Of a stretch of DNA of 40,368 nucleotides, positions 6,413-12,304 are shown one piece after another. Source of the DNA: a virus. Both the position numbers and the translations under genes were made by a program. Under the pieces are notes generated by a model. The model was given only the letters and a program-made list of their open reading frames with translations, was not told the DNA's origin and did not search any database. The stretch is from positions 1 to 40,368 of IMG/VR virus record IMGVR_UViG_3300024348_000105; one strand, written 5' to 3'. The first letter of the stretch is position 1, and each line of letters opens with the position of its first letter.

Positions 6413-7135
6413 ATGAGCCGCCACAGCTTTGACCCGATGATTGCTAAACAGGTTGGTGTAAACGCAGCCGTTATCTACCAGAACATTCTTTGGTGGGCAG
6501 AAAAGAACGCCGCCAACGGCAAGCATGAGCATGATGGTCTGTGGTGGACGTATAACAGCATAACCGCATTTGAAGAACTTTTTCCATACATGACAGCAAA
6601 GCAGATACGCACTGCATTGACCAAGTTGGAAGACGATGGGCTGGTGGCTGTTGGCTGTTATAACAAGTCCCAATATGACCGAACAAAGTGGTATTCTCCC
6701 ATTTGCCCTACAGGGCAGATGGACTTGCCCATAGGGGCAAATGGATTTGACCAGAAGGGCAGACCTATACCAGATAGTAAACCAGTTGGTAAACCAGTTG
6801 TAATTATAGAAGGCTATCCCCTCTGGTTGCCAATAGATGCTTGGCAGGGTTGGGTGGAGATGCGGAAGCAACGCAAGCGCCCATTAACAGAAAGAGCAAA
6901 GACAAGGGCGCTGAACAAGCTGGAGGCTTTGCACTTAGCGGGACATGACATTAACGAACTGCTAGACCGTTCAACAATAAACGGCTGGCTTGATATTTAC
7001 GAACCGAAAGGAACGCAAAGTGCAGGAAGTAGCCAACATTCCACAGAGCCAACCAACGCAATGGTTAGAGCCGTTTTTGCCAGCCAAGCTAGACGAACTG
7101 TTGATGGGCAGCGAAATGCCAGTGATTGGCCCTAA
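6413..7135 (+). CDS. Replication-initiator-like protein (winged-helix N-terminus)
   Basis: 240 aa. The N-terminal 90 residues (FDPMIAKQVGVNAAVIYQNI...TAKQIRTALTKLEDDGLV) form a winged-helix domain of the type in phage replication organisers. After a variable linker containing a Val/Pro-rich stretch, the C-terminal part (LPIDAWQGWVEMRKQR...TRALNKLEALHLAGHDINELLDRSTINGWLDIY) matches the small conserved tail found in lambda O-like and other phage replication proteins. It probably binds the origin and recruits host replication factors. AAGGGG lies upstream of the ATG. No helicase gene is visible beside it. Confidence 0.75.
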   Translation: MSRHSFDPMIAKQVGVNAAVIYQNILWWAEKNAANGKHEHDGLWWTYNSITAFEELFPYMTAKQIRTALTKLEDDGLVAVGCYNKSQYDRTKWYSPICPTGQMDLPIGANGFDQKGRPIPDSKPVGKPVVIIEGYPLWLPIDAWQGWVEMRKQRKRPLTERAKTRALNKLEALHLAGHDINELLDRSTINGWLDIYEPKGTQSAGSSQHSTEPTNAMVRAVFASQARRTVDGQRNASDWP

Positions 7136-7562
7136 GTCGGCAGAGGTATTGCAGCAATTTGTAAACGCCGCACGGCCACCAATGCCAGAGCGGGAACAGG
7201 TTGACGTTATGATTGCCAAGCTATCACTAGCAACGGCTAACCAGAAGCGCAGCGTGCAGGAAGAAACAGAGCGGCTAGAACTATACTGGTTGACCCTTCG
7301 CATTTATCCGCTGGTAGACTTACGCAGCGCGTTCATTAAGCTTTTGCGGACTTGTAAGTTTATGCCAACGCCAGCCGAAATTGATACGGTAGTGCAAGAG
7401 GAAGGTTATGGTCGCAGACGCAGGGTAGCCAGAGCCAAGCACTTGATACAAATTCATGTGCGTGACTACGAGCCACCAAAAGAGTATGTAACAGCACAGG
7501 AGCTGGCAGACCTAAGGAGTAATCTAGACATTGGTGCGGAGCATAGACAGCGCAGCGACTAG
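7020..7562 (+). CDS. Replication-associated hypothetical protein
   Basis: 180 aa starting at GTG 7020, chosen because AAAGGA lies 7 bases upstream; the gene overlaps the replication gene by 116 bases in another frame. The protein is mostly helical. The central segment TLRIYPLVDLRSAFIKLLRTCKFMPTPAEI is typical of phage proteins that sit directly after the replication initiator, where a helicase loader is often encoded, but I see no Walker motif. A basic patch (GRRRRVARAKH) follows. Role in replication is inferred from position. Confidence 0.6.
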   Translation: MQEVANIPQSQPTQWLEPFLPAKLDELLMGSEMPVIGPKSAEVLQQFVNAARPPMPEREQVDVMIAKLSLATANQKRSVQEETERLELYWLTLRIYPLVDLRSAFIKLLRTCKFMPTPAEIDTVVQEEGYGRRRRVARAKHLIQIHVRDYEPPKEYVTAQELADLRSNLDIGAEHRQRSD

Positions 7563-7566
7563 GTTG

Positions 7567-7698
7567 ATGTGTGACCTAGCTAAGTATCAACGAGGGGCGA
7601 TATCACTAGATGATATACGTCAACGCTGGTCAAAAGGAATCTATTCTAAAGCGCCTCAAGAATGGGCGCTGGCCGCTATTGCTCACGCAAGACAATAG
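7567..7698 (+). CDS. 43-aa hypothetical protein
   Basis: A short gene (MCDLAKYQRGAISLDDIRQRWSKG...) five bases after the preceding stop, with AGG just upstream of the ATG. The sequence looks like a small helical domain with a conserved-looking WSKGIY turn. It ends three bases before the bidirectional terminator. Not recognised, but the spacing and composition support a real gene. Confidence 0.5.
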   Translation: MCDLAKYQRGAISLDDIRQRWSKGIYSKAPQEWALAAIAHARQ

Positions 7699-7700
7699 AA

Positions 7701-7728
7701 ATAGCCCCGCCAGTTACGGCAGGGCTAT
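7701..7728. terminator. Bidirectional intrinsic terminator
   Basis: ATAGCCC-C-GCC (7701-7711) pairs with GGC-A-GGGCTAT (7718-7728) around a 6-base loop, with a single C/A mismatch. On the plus strand CTTATTATT follows, and on the minus strand TTCTATTGTCTTG follows. It lies between convergent genes ending at 7698 and 7733, exactly where a shared terminator is needed. Confidence 0.75.
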
Positions 7729-7732
7729 CTTA

Positions 7733-8113
7733 TTATTCGTGTTCTTTTGCGTAACGCTTTAATTCGTTTATAGTGTTATCACTCAAGCAATTATCCCAGC
7801 AAAGCGTGTCGCCAGAATAATCACCATCAAATGCCCTTTTTGCTACATCTTTCAATGTTTGTCCAAGGTAGTTTCCAGCGGCATCATAGCAAGCTAATAA
7901 CTCTGGCTCACTTTTACCTTTGGGCCAAATAAATTGTCCCATGCCGTTTACTTCAGTGCCTACAGCGCCTTGGTAAACTAGGTAAACGTCACCGCTGCCG
8001 CCGTGGTTTCCTCTTGCGGAAGCTATGGCGTGTAGCTCACTGTCCTTGTGCCACCCTGCCGACCAGTAAATTGGGTCTGGCGTTCGTGCGATGTAAAGAA
8101 CTTCTTCTTCCAT
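7733..8113 (-). CDS. 126-aa hypothetical protein
   Basis: A lone minus-strand gene in an otherwise plus-strand region. The protein (MEEEVLYIARTPDPIYWSAGWHKD...) is acidic and globular with several aromatic and glycine-rich turns (SARGNHGGSGDVYLVYQG) and a charged helical C-terminus. No membrane segment. The start has AAAGGAT upstream and is preceded by a GGGGT/ACCCC hairpin. It has its own promoter region (8114-8342). An early accessory or moron gene is a fair guess; no family recognised. Confidence 0.58.
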   Translation of the reverse strand: MEEEVLYIARTPDPIYWSAGWHKDSELHAIASARGNHGGSGDVYLVYQGAVGTEVNGMGQFIWPKGKSEPELLACYDAAGNYLGQTLKDVAKRAFDGDYSGDTLCWDNCLSDNTINELKRYAKEHE

Positions 8114-8342
8114 TGGTATTATCCTTTATTCAATTGTCAAAGAGCGGGGTCGTAACCCCATCGGTCAAGCTTTCCTTGCCGACATTATGTAGTAGCACAG
8201 GTCTATATTAATGTCAAGAGCTTTTTTCATATTAGATAAAAATAATAATAAATGAAAAAAACATTTGACAAGATAATTGATTGCTGCTAGTCATTGGATA
8301 TTGAAAACGAGGGGCAGTTGCCCCGCCATTTGGAGAATGACA
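8114..8342. promoter_or_regulatory. Divergent promoter region with 5'-UTR hairpins
   Basis: A 229-bp gap between divergent genes. The plus strand has TTGACA at 8265 followed after 17 bases by TAGTCA. The minus strand has TTGACA (8217-8212) followed after 17 bases by TACTAC. Both -35 boxes are perfect and both -10 boxes are partial. Each transcript would start with a small hairpin: GGGGCA/TGCCCC at 8311-8324 before the gene at 8343, and GGGGT/ACCCC at 8146-8159 with a TACG loop before the gene at 8113. Between them the sequence is very AT-rich (8221-8262). Confidence 0.6.
8311..8335 (+). promoter_or_regulatory. 5'-UTR hairpin plus Shine-Dalgarno cassette (copy B)
   Basis: GGGGCA-GT-TGCCCC is followed by GCCATTTGGAG and the ATG at 8343. 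It shares the sequence GAGGGGCA...GCCCCGCC with copy A on the opposite strand at 2495-2530 and the GCCATTTGGAG spacer with copy C. The hairpin sits just before the ribosome site and probably affects transcript stability or initiation. Confidence 0.6.
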
Positions 8343-8765
8343 ATGATTACCAGACCTTGGATTGCAGAACGCACAGCAGAAATTAATGCTGACGCAGATG
8401 CCATAAGCAGCTTGACTATTGGCGATGGGGTTAGTGCTTCTGGATGGACTGATGTTACTGCTTACACGATTGTAAAAAAGACACCAACCACCATTACTAT
8501 TCGCGCTGACAAATGCACCCTGATTAACCGTGAGGAGTTAAAATTTCACGCTGGCGGATTTGCGGCGCACTGTTCCAACCAAGAAGCACAGCGTTACAGC
8601 TACGAGCAAGACGCTGACGGCCATGTGATTAAGATTAGCTTGCGTAAGTGGCTGGACGAAGAAGGTAACGTGAGGCGCAAGTGGAAACGGGCTGGAACCA
8701 GAACCTTTGAAATGGGCGGCAATGCCTACGCTGGACGCAGAGCCTATTACGATTTTAACTTTTAA
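8343..8765 (+). CDS. 140-aa hypothetical protein
   Basis: I start it at ATG 8343 (MITRPWIAERTAEI), 7 bases after GGAG; longer in-frame starts would run through the hairpin. The protein is mixed alpha/beta with a central strand-rich region (GWTDVTAYTIVKKTPTTITIRADKCTLI) and a basic segment (LRKWLDEEGNVRRKWKRAG). A C-terminal Gly/Tyr/Arg-rich piece ends YYDFNF. It resembles small phage early proteins with a beta-rich fold. No function can be given. Confidence 0.6.
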   Translation: MITRPWIAERTAEINADADAISSLTIGDGVSASGWTDVTAYTIVKKTPTTITIRADKCTLINREELKFHAGGFAAHCSNQEAQRYSYEQDADGHVIKISLRKWLDEEGNVRRKWKRAGTRTFEMGGNAYAGRRAYYDFNF

Positions 8766-8768
8766 CTA

Positions 8769-8792
8769 GAGGCAAGGCCTCGCCATTTGGAG
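8769..8792 (+). promoter_or_regulatory. 5'-UTR hairpin plus Shine-Dalgarno cassette (copy C)
   Basis: GAGGC-AAG-GCCTC (8769-8781) followed by GCCATTTGGAG and the ATG at 8801. It is nearly identical to copy D (9008-9020) and keeps the same hairpin-spacer-Shine-Dalgarno order as copies A and B although the stem bases differ (GAGGC against GGGGC). That pairing-preserving change supports a structural role. Confidence 0.6.
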
Positions 8793-8800
8793 TAAGTTTT

Positions 8801-9004
8801 ATGTTAGTTAAATTTTCGACCCTACGCGATGGCGTTTTTATTGAGGTTGGCGATGGTGAAAGCTACCATCCTAATGCTAGATGCTTTCGATTTGATAAAT
8901 ACGGCAATGCAGAATATGCTTTTTTGCATGACCTTGTAAGCGAGAATCCATTCCCAAGATGGTTTGGACATTGCTACAAAGAAACCGCATTTACGTTTGC
9001 ATAA
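8801..9004 (+). CDS. 67-aa hypothetical protein
   Basis: A small protein (MLVKFSTLRDGVFIEVGDGESYHPN...) that looks like a compact beta-rich domain. It contains two cysteines and several aromatics (ARCFRFDKYGNAEYAFLH, then RWFGHCYKETAFTFA). It is preceded by a hairpin/GGAG cassette and followed by another one, so it is probably a separate cistron with its own translation control. Not recognised. Confidence 0.52.
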   Translation: MLVKFSTLRDGVFIEVGDGESYHPNARCFRFDKYGNAEYAFLHDLVSENPFPRWFGHCYKETAFTFA

Positions 9005-9007
9005 ATA

Positions 9008-9031
9008 GAGGCAAGGCCTCGCTAAAAAGGA
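9008..9031 (+). promoter_or_regulatory. 5'-UTR hairpin plus Shine-Dalgarno cassette (copy D)
   Basis: TAGAGGCAAGGCCTCGC repeats copy C (GAGGC/GCCTC stem, AAG loop), then AAAAAGGA leads to the ATG at 9039. Here the spacer differs from GCCATTTGGAG but a strong ribosome site is kept. Confidence 0.58.
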
Positions 9032-9038
9032 AATGATT

Positions 9039-9302
9039 ATGATATACGCAGATACAAACCAACCAGTTCCAGAAACTATTAATTTTGATATGCAGCCTTA
9101 TGGACAGCTTGTTTTAGGTGAACTCAAATGGGGTAGATATAACGGCGCTCCAACATTGACAGGCGTAGTAATAGACGGCGCAGAAACCTCGCGCCTGTTT
9201 CACCACAGCTTGACAAGAAGCGTGGTTGGGCAAAGCCGAACCATTTACGGAATTAAGCAGCACGAAGTAGAGCAAGGAAATGCAGTGCGAATTGCAATGT
9301 AA
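9039..9302 (+). CDS. 87-aa hypothetical protein
   Basis: Starts at ATG 9039 (MIYADTNQPVPETINFD), 7 bases after AAGGA; an ATG at 9033 is too close to the ribosome site. The protein appears to be beta-rich (GQLVLGELKWGRYNGAPTL, then VVIDGAE), with a basic C-terminal part. Part of the run of short accessory genes between the divergent promoter and the ParB gene. Family not recognised. Confidence 0.52.
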   Translation: MIYADTNQPVPETINFDMQPYGQLVLGELKWGRYNGAPTLTGVVIDGAETSRLFHHSLTRSVVGQSRTIYGIKQHEVEQGNAVRIAM

Positions 9303-9307
9303 TGTAT

Positions 9308-9335
9308 GGTCAATTTTGACCGCCCTAACAGGAGA
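9308..9335 (+). promoter_or_regulatory. 5'-UTR hairpin plus Shine-Dalgarno (copy F, diverged stem)
   Basis: GGTCAA-TT-TTGACC (9308-9321) is a perfect 6-bp hairpin, followed by GCCCTAACAGGAG and the ATG at 9342. The position relative to the ribosome site equals copies B-D but the stem sequence is unrelated, so the structure and not the sequence seems to matter. Confidence 0.5.
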
Positions 9336-9341
9336 CATTTT

Positions 9342-9605
9342 ATGACTGATGAAAATTACAGCGGTTGGACAAACTACCAGACATGGCGCGTAAATATAGA
9401 AATGTTTGATGGCGCAGATTATGCAAGCAAAAATGAATTAGACGCATATGACTTAGGACTTGTGCTGCGCGAACACGCCATAGAGTTAATTGATTCCCAA
9501 GGACATGGATTTGCATTTGACTATGCTTATGCGTTTCTTAACGAAGTTAATTGGCGTGAAATTGCAGAGCATCAAATTGATGATTATCGGGAGAAATTAA
9601 AGTGA
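9342..9605 (+). CDS. Small phage protein of the SGWTNYQTW type
   Basis: 87 aa starting at ATG 9342 with GGAG upstream. The N-terminal YSGWTNYQTWRVNIEMFDG stretch is a hallmark I know from many short phage and plasmid proteins of unknown function (possibly catalogued as DUF7249; not checked). The rest is helical and acidic (LDAYDLGLVLREHAIELI, then FLNEVNWREIAEHQIDDYREKLK). No enzymatic motif is visible. The stop overlaps the GTG of the next gene. Confidence 0.65.
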   Translation: MTDENYSGWTNYQTWRVNIEMFDGADYASKNELDAYDLGLVLREHAIELIDSQGHGFAFDYAYAFLNEVNWREIAEHQIDDYREKLK

Positions 9606-9892
9606 CACCAAGAGCGCAAAATTTAGCAGAAATTGACGCAATAGCAGAACTATATGATTTTACGTTTTTAGATATTTTGGGTAAATCAAAGACCAAAGCA
9701 CTTGTTGCAGTAAGGCGAAAATGCGTTGTAATGCTGCGGGACAAAGGCTACTCAACAACAGAGATAGGCAGAATTATGCAGCGCGACCACAGCACGATTG
9801 TTCATGCTTTAAATATGTATAAGCGTGATGCTGCTAAAGCTTTAGCTATGTATGAAATGAAAGGTAGTCAACATGACGCCATCCAAACTTAA
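9602..9892 (+). CDS. DnaA domain IV-like HTH protein
   Basis: 96 aa, GTG start overlapping the previous stop (GTGA). Residues about 24-70 read like the DNA-binding domain IV of the bacterial initiator DnaA: DILGKSKTKALVAVRRKCVVML, then the GYSTTEIGRIMQ helix-turn-helix and the signature RDHSTIVHAL. DnaA uses the equivalent RDH(S/T)T(V/I) segment to read DnaA boxes. There is no AAA+ domain, so it cannot replace DnaA. It may bind DnaA boxes on host or phage DNA, or regulate transcription. Confidence 0.72.
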   Translation: MTPRAQNLAEIDAIAELYDFTFLDILGKSKTKALVAVRRKCVVMLRDKGYSTTEIGRIMQRDHSTIVHALNMYKRDAAKALAMYEMKGSQHDAIQT

Positions 9893-10091
9893 ACTAGCCA
9901 GACAATATCTAGGTTACAGTTTAAATGATATGGCTGACGCACTGCGCTTGTCAGAAACAACTGGTGCTACTTCAATACGCAAGATGGAAGCTGGCAAAGT
10001 TAACATTAGCGGCCCGATTGCAGTAGCAGTAGACGCTATGTTAAAAGGCTATGACCCATTTGAAGATGAAAACGATGATGACGCACCCTAA
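9873..10091 (+). CDS. XRE-like HTH protein
   Basis: 72 aa with an N-terminal helix-turn-helix: KLKLARQYLGYSLNDMADALRL (about 5-26), then TTGATSIRKMEAGKVNISGPIAVAVDAML. This is the pattern of small phage regulators of the XRE superfamily, although the recognition helix is interrupted by a short TTGATS insertion. The C-terminus is acidic (DPFEDENDDDAP). It overlaps its upstream neighbour by 20 bases and the DUF3310 gene by 14 bases. Confidence 0.62.
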   Translation: MTPSKLKLARQYLGYSLNDMADALRLSETTGATSIRKMEAGKVNISGPIAVAVDAMLKGYDPFEDENDDDAP

Positions 10092-10308
10092 TGAGCATCA
10101 AATAGGCGGAAGCCATTACACTTCAAAAGAAGTGCAGCCGTGGGAAGCTATGGAAGCGTGGATGTCAGCAGAAGCTTTTGCGGGATATTTGCAAGGTAAT
10201 TGCATAAAGTATTTATCCCGCTATCGTGATAAGAACGGCATTGAAGATTTATGGAAGGCGCAGCATTATTTAGCCAAGCTGTGCGAGCATGAGGGCAAAA
10301 ATGATTGA
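10078..10308 (+). CDS. DUF3310 family protein
   Basis: 76 aa starting ATG 10078 (MTHPNEHQIGGSHYTSKEVQPWEAMEAW...). The family signature is complete: GGSHY near the N-terminus, QPWE, then the GNCIKYLSRYRDKNGIEDLWKAQHYLAKL helix region. DUF3310 proteins (sometimes called SaV-like or nucleotide-kinase-like) are very common in phages; their biochemical role is unsettled. It overlaps the ParB-like gene by 8 bases. Confidence 0.8.
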   Translation: MTHPNEHQIGGSHYTSKEVQPWEAMEAWMSAEAFAGYLQGNCIKYLSRYRDKNGIEDLWKAQHYLAKLCEHEGKND

Positions 10309-10882
10309 AGAACTAAAAATAGAAACGCGCAACGTATCAAATTTGATACCTTATGCAGCCAACAGTAGAACGCACAGTGACGCGCAAGTGGCTCAAATAG
10401 CCGCAAGCGTTACAGAGTTTGGCTGGACTAACCCAATACTGATTGACGAACTAAACAACGTCATAGCAGGACATGGGCGCATCTTAGCAGCTAAGAAGCT
10501 TGGCTTTGAGGAAGTGCCGTGCATTGTGCTTGATAACCTTACCAGTGACCAGAAAAAAGCACTTGTTATTGCTGATAACAAAATCACAGACAACGCAGGG
10601 TGGGATACCAAAACGCTAATCGCTGAACTTGAAAGCTTGGCTGATTTTGATTTTACCAACTTTGGCTTTAGCACTGACGAATTAGACGCTCTGCTAAATG
10701 AAATATACACACCAGAATACACACCGACTTTCACAAACAGCGGTGTTACTGAAAACCAACTTTCAAGGGCCGCTGATAGCATGGCCTCGCAGATAGACGG
10801 TTTACAGTCAGACAAAGCAAATAGGGCAACGGAAGTTATGTGTCCTTACTGCGCTGAAACATTCCAATACAGCGGAGGCTAA
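10301..10882 (+). CDS. ParB/Srx-fold protein with C-terminal CxxC
   Basis: 193 aa, ATG 10301 behind GAGGG. Residues 1-100 are a ParB N-terminal-like domain: NLIPYAANSRTHSDAQVAQIAASV, FGWTNPILID, the GHGR motif at 57-60, then VPCIVLDNLTSDQKKALVIADNK. In many phages this domain is fused to a DNA methyltransferase. Here the methyltransferase is absent and the protein ends with a CPYC zinc-finger-like tail. ParB-fold proteins of this group can bind nucleotides or DNA. It heads the modification-like cassette, and separate methyltransferase-like and ParB-like genes follow within 4 kb. Confidence 0.82.
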   Translation: MIEELKIETRNVSNLIPYAANSRTHSDAQVAQIAASVTEFGWTNPILIDELNNVIAGHGRILAAKKLGFEEVPCIVLDNLTSDQKKALVIADNKITDNAGWDTKTLIAELESLADFDFTNFGFSTDELDALLNEIYTPEYTPTFTNSGVTENQLSRAADSMASQIDGLQSDKANRATEVMCPYCAETFQYSGG

Positions 10883-11152
10883 ATGGATTTAGAAACTGTA
10901 GAGGCGTTAATACCGCAAAAAGAATGGCATTTTGCAAAATCAATGCCTAAAATACCACACTACTACGCTAGAAAATCAGAATGGGGCAACGACGAGGAGT
11001 TTCTTGCAGTTGCCAAATTTATGAGAGACAACAGCGTAGGCGAAAGGTTTTTTAGAACCACGTTCTATTATTTTTACGCTGGCCCGTGGAAATACTGGAC
11101 AATGGATAAAGACGTAGCAGACGTTGAGATTATTAACAGGGCAATGCGATGA
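10883..11152 (+). CDS. Conserved-looking phage protein (IINRA type)
   Basis: 89 aa, starting directly after the ParB-like stop. The sequence (WHFAKSMPKIPHYYARKSEW, DEEFLAVAKFMR, FYYFYAGPWKYWTMDKDVAD, EIINRA) resembles a small family I have seen next to ParB and methyltransferase genes in phages. I cannot name a domain. It is aromatic-rich with no membrane segment. Its 3' end overlaps the glycosyltransferase start by 4 bases, so it is part of the same coupled unit. Confidence 0.6.
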   Translation: MDLETVEALIPQKEWHFAKSMPKIPHYYARKSEWGNDEEFLAVAKFMRDNSVGERFFRTTFYYFYAGPWKYWTMDKDVADVEIINRAMR

Positions 11153-11700
11153 GATACATCATGCGAACCTGTGCAGGGCGTGGACATTATGCTGAACAGC
11201 TTATTGACCAATTGCCAGAAGTAGAGGTTTGCTTTGATGACATTGGCGGGGCAATGCAATGCTTTATTAAGTCGCTAAAAATGGCTGGCAATGATGCTGT
11301 TGTTAATATGGAAGATGACATTATTCTTGCCAGTAACTTTAAAAGCAAAATTGAGTCAGCAATTGCGGAGCGACCTGACAGCGTGATACAATTTTTTAGT
11401 ATGAGAAAAACAGACTTGACTATTGGTAGTAGATGGGACGCTGGCCGCAATTACCTTATGGCACAATGCACATATTTTCCAGCTAAAATATCAAGTGGCA
11501 TTTTAAGTTTCTCAAAAAAATATGACAACATTGGTCATAAGTCACATCCGCTGGATAGCATGGTGGCAGATTATTTAGCGTCAACAAAACAAAAATACTG
11601 GATTAACTGCCCTAGCTTAGTTGACCACATAGTAGGCAAATCAATGATAGACCCAAGACGGGCATCAACTAACAGACAATCATTTACGTTTGTAAAATAG
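11149..11700 (+). CDS. GT-A-like glycosyltransferase
   Basis: 183 aa. The features suggest a small GT-A glycosyltransferase: an N-terminal strand with RTCAGRGHYAEQLIDQL, a strand-loop ending VVNMEDDIIL with an acidic EDD (55-57) in the position of the metal/nucleotide-sugar DxD motif, then QFFSMRK, an AQCTYFPA strand, and a C-terminal DSMVADYL...YWINCPSLVDHIVGKS segment. Similar phage proteins are annotated as glycosyltransferases. The acceptor is unknown; DNA bases, surface sugars or host proteins are possible. Genetic linkage to methyltransferase-like and ParB-like genes makes DNA the most interesting option, by inference. Confidence 0.66.
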   Translation: MRYIMRTCAGRGHYAEQLIDQLPEVEVCFDDIGGAMQCFIKSLKMAGNDAVVNMEDDIILASNFKSKIESAIAERPDSVIQFFSMRKTDLTIGSRWDAGRNYLMAQCTYFPAKISSGILSFSKKYDNIGHKSHPLDSMVADYLASTKQKYWINCPSLVDHIVGKSMIDPRRASTNRQSFTFVK

Positions 11701-11701
11701 C

Positions 11702-12304
11702 ATGGAACTGTATCACAGCGCCCTTCTAAAAGGTTACGTCACATTCAATGATGTAAAGCCAACTTCATTTGCACAGTTGCCTAATGGCATAATTATGCAG
11801 AATGATTTTATTAAAAATGGTTTGCCACAACAATTTGACAACTGTGACTTTTTATATGCTGAACCACCTTGGCCGCATGGCTTAAAAGTATTTAACAAAA
11901 GAGCGGGAATTGATGATTTTCCCTATGAAAGATTGGTAAATTCATTTAATCAGCTTTTGCAATCTACTGATAAACCAATTTATATGTTTGTTGGTTTACA
12001 AATTTTAAAAAAATTAATTCAGCCAAAGCAAGTTTTTGATACCAAACTAAATGGTGGTGATGGTTTCATGGCAGTATGGAATGACAGCTATAATGGTAAC
12101 CATGAAAGCACAGTCGCTATTTGTGAAAACTTGGGTAAGCGATACGCTGTAATGGGGGAGTTTATGGCTGGCTATGGAGCGTCAGTTAAAAGCTTTTTAA
12201 GGGGAGGCGGCAAAAGATTTGTGGCGGCTGACTTTGATGGTAAATGCGTAACAGTTATGGCTTCACAAATAGGGCGGTTCAATGAAAATCTATCTAAAGA
12301 GTAA
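11702..12304 (+). CDS. Amino-methyltransferase-like protein (beta-class order)
   Basis: 200 aa. CDFLYAEPPWPHG (49-60) looks like catalytic motif IV of N4-cytosine/N6-adenine methyltransferases ((D/N/S)PP(Y/W)), with Glu in place of Asp. GEFMAGYGAS (152-161) looks like SAM-binding motif I (FxGxG), followed by KRFVAADFD. Motif IV before motif I is the beta-class order. No long target-recognition domain fits in 200 aa. Either a compact methyltransferase or a decayed or repurposed one. It overlaps the IbrA-like gene by 23 bases. Confidence 0.66.
   Translation: MELYHSALLKGYVTFNDVKPTSFAQLPNGIIMQNDFIKNGLPQQFDNCDFLYAEPPWPHGLKVFNKRAGIDDFPYERLVNSFNQLLQSTDKPIYMFVGLQILKKLIQPKQVFDTKLNGGDGFMAVWNDSYNGNHESTVAICENLGKRYAVMGEFMAGYGASVKSFLRGGGKRFVAADFDGKCVTVMASQIGRFNENLSKE

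Noticed and set aside
6369-6416. 15-codon ORF before the replication gene (MITTIPKF...), stop overlapping the ATG
   Set aside because: No ribosome site and no useful composition; it can be a leader for coupling but not a supported gene.
6365-6871. 168-codon minus-strand frame opposite the replication gene
   Set aside because: Overlaps a gene with recognisable winged-helix text; its own translation has no domain and no promoter.
10301-10882. ParB-like protein as a plasmid partition system
   Set aside because: No ParA ATPase nearby and the protein lacks the ParB central HTH; it resembles the ParB/Srx-type phage group.
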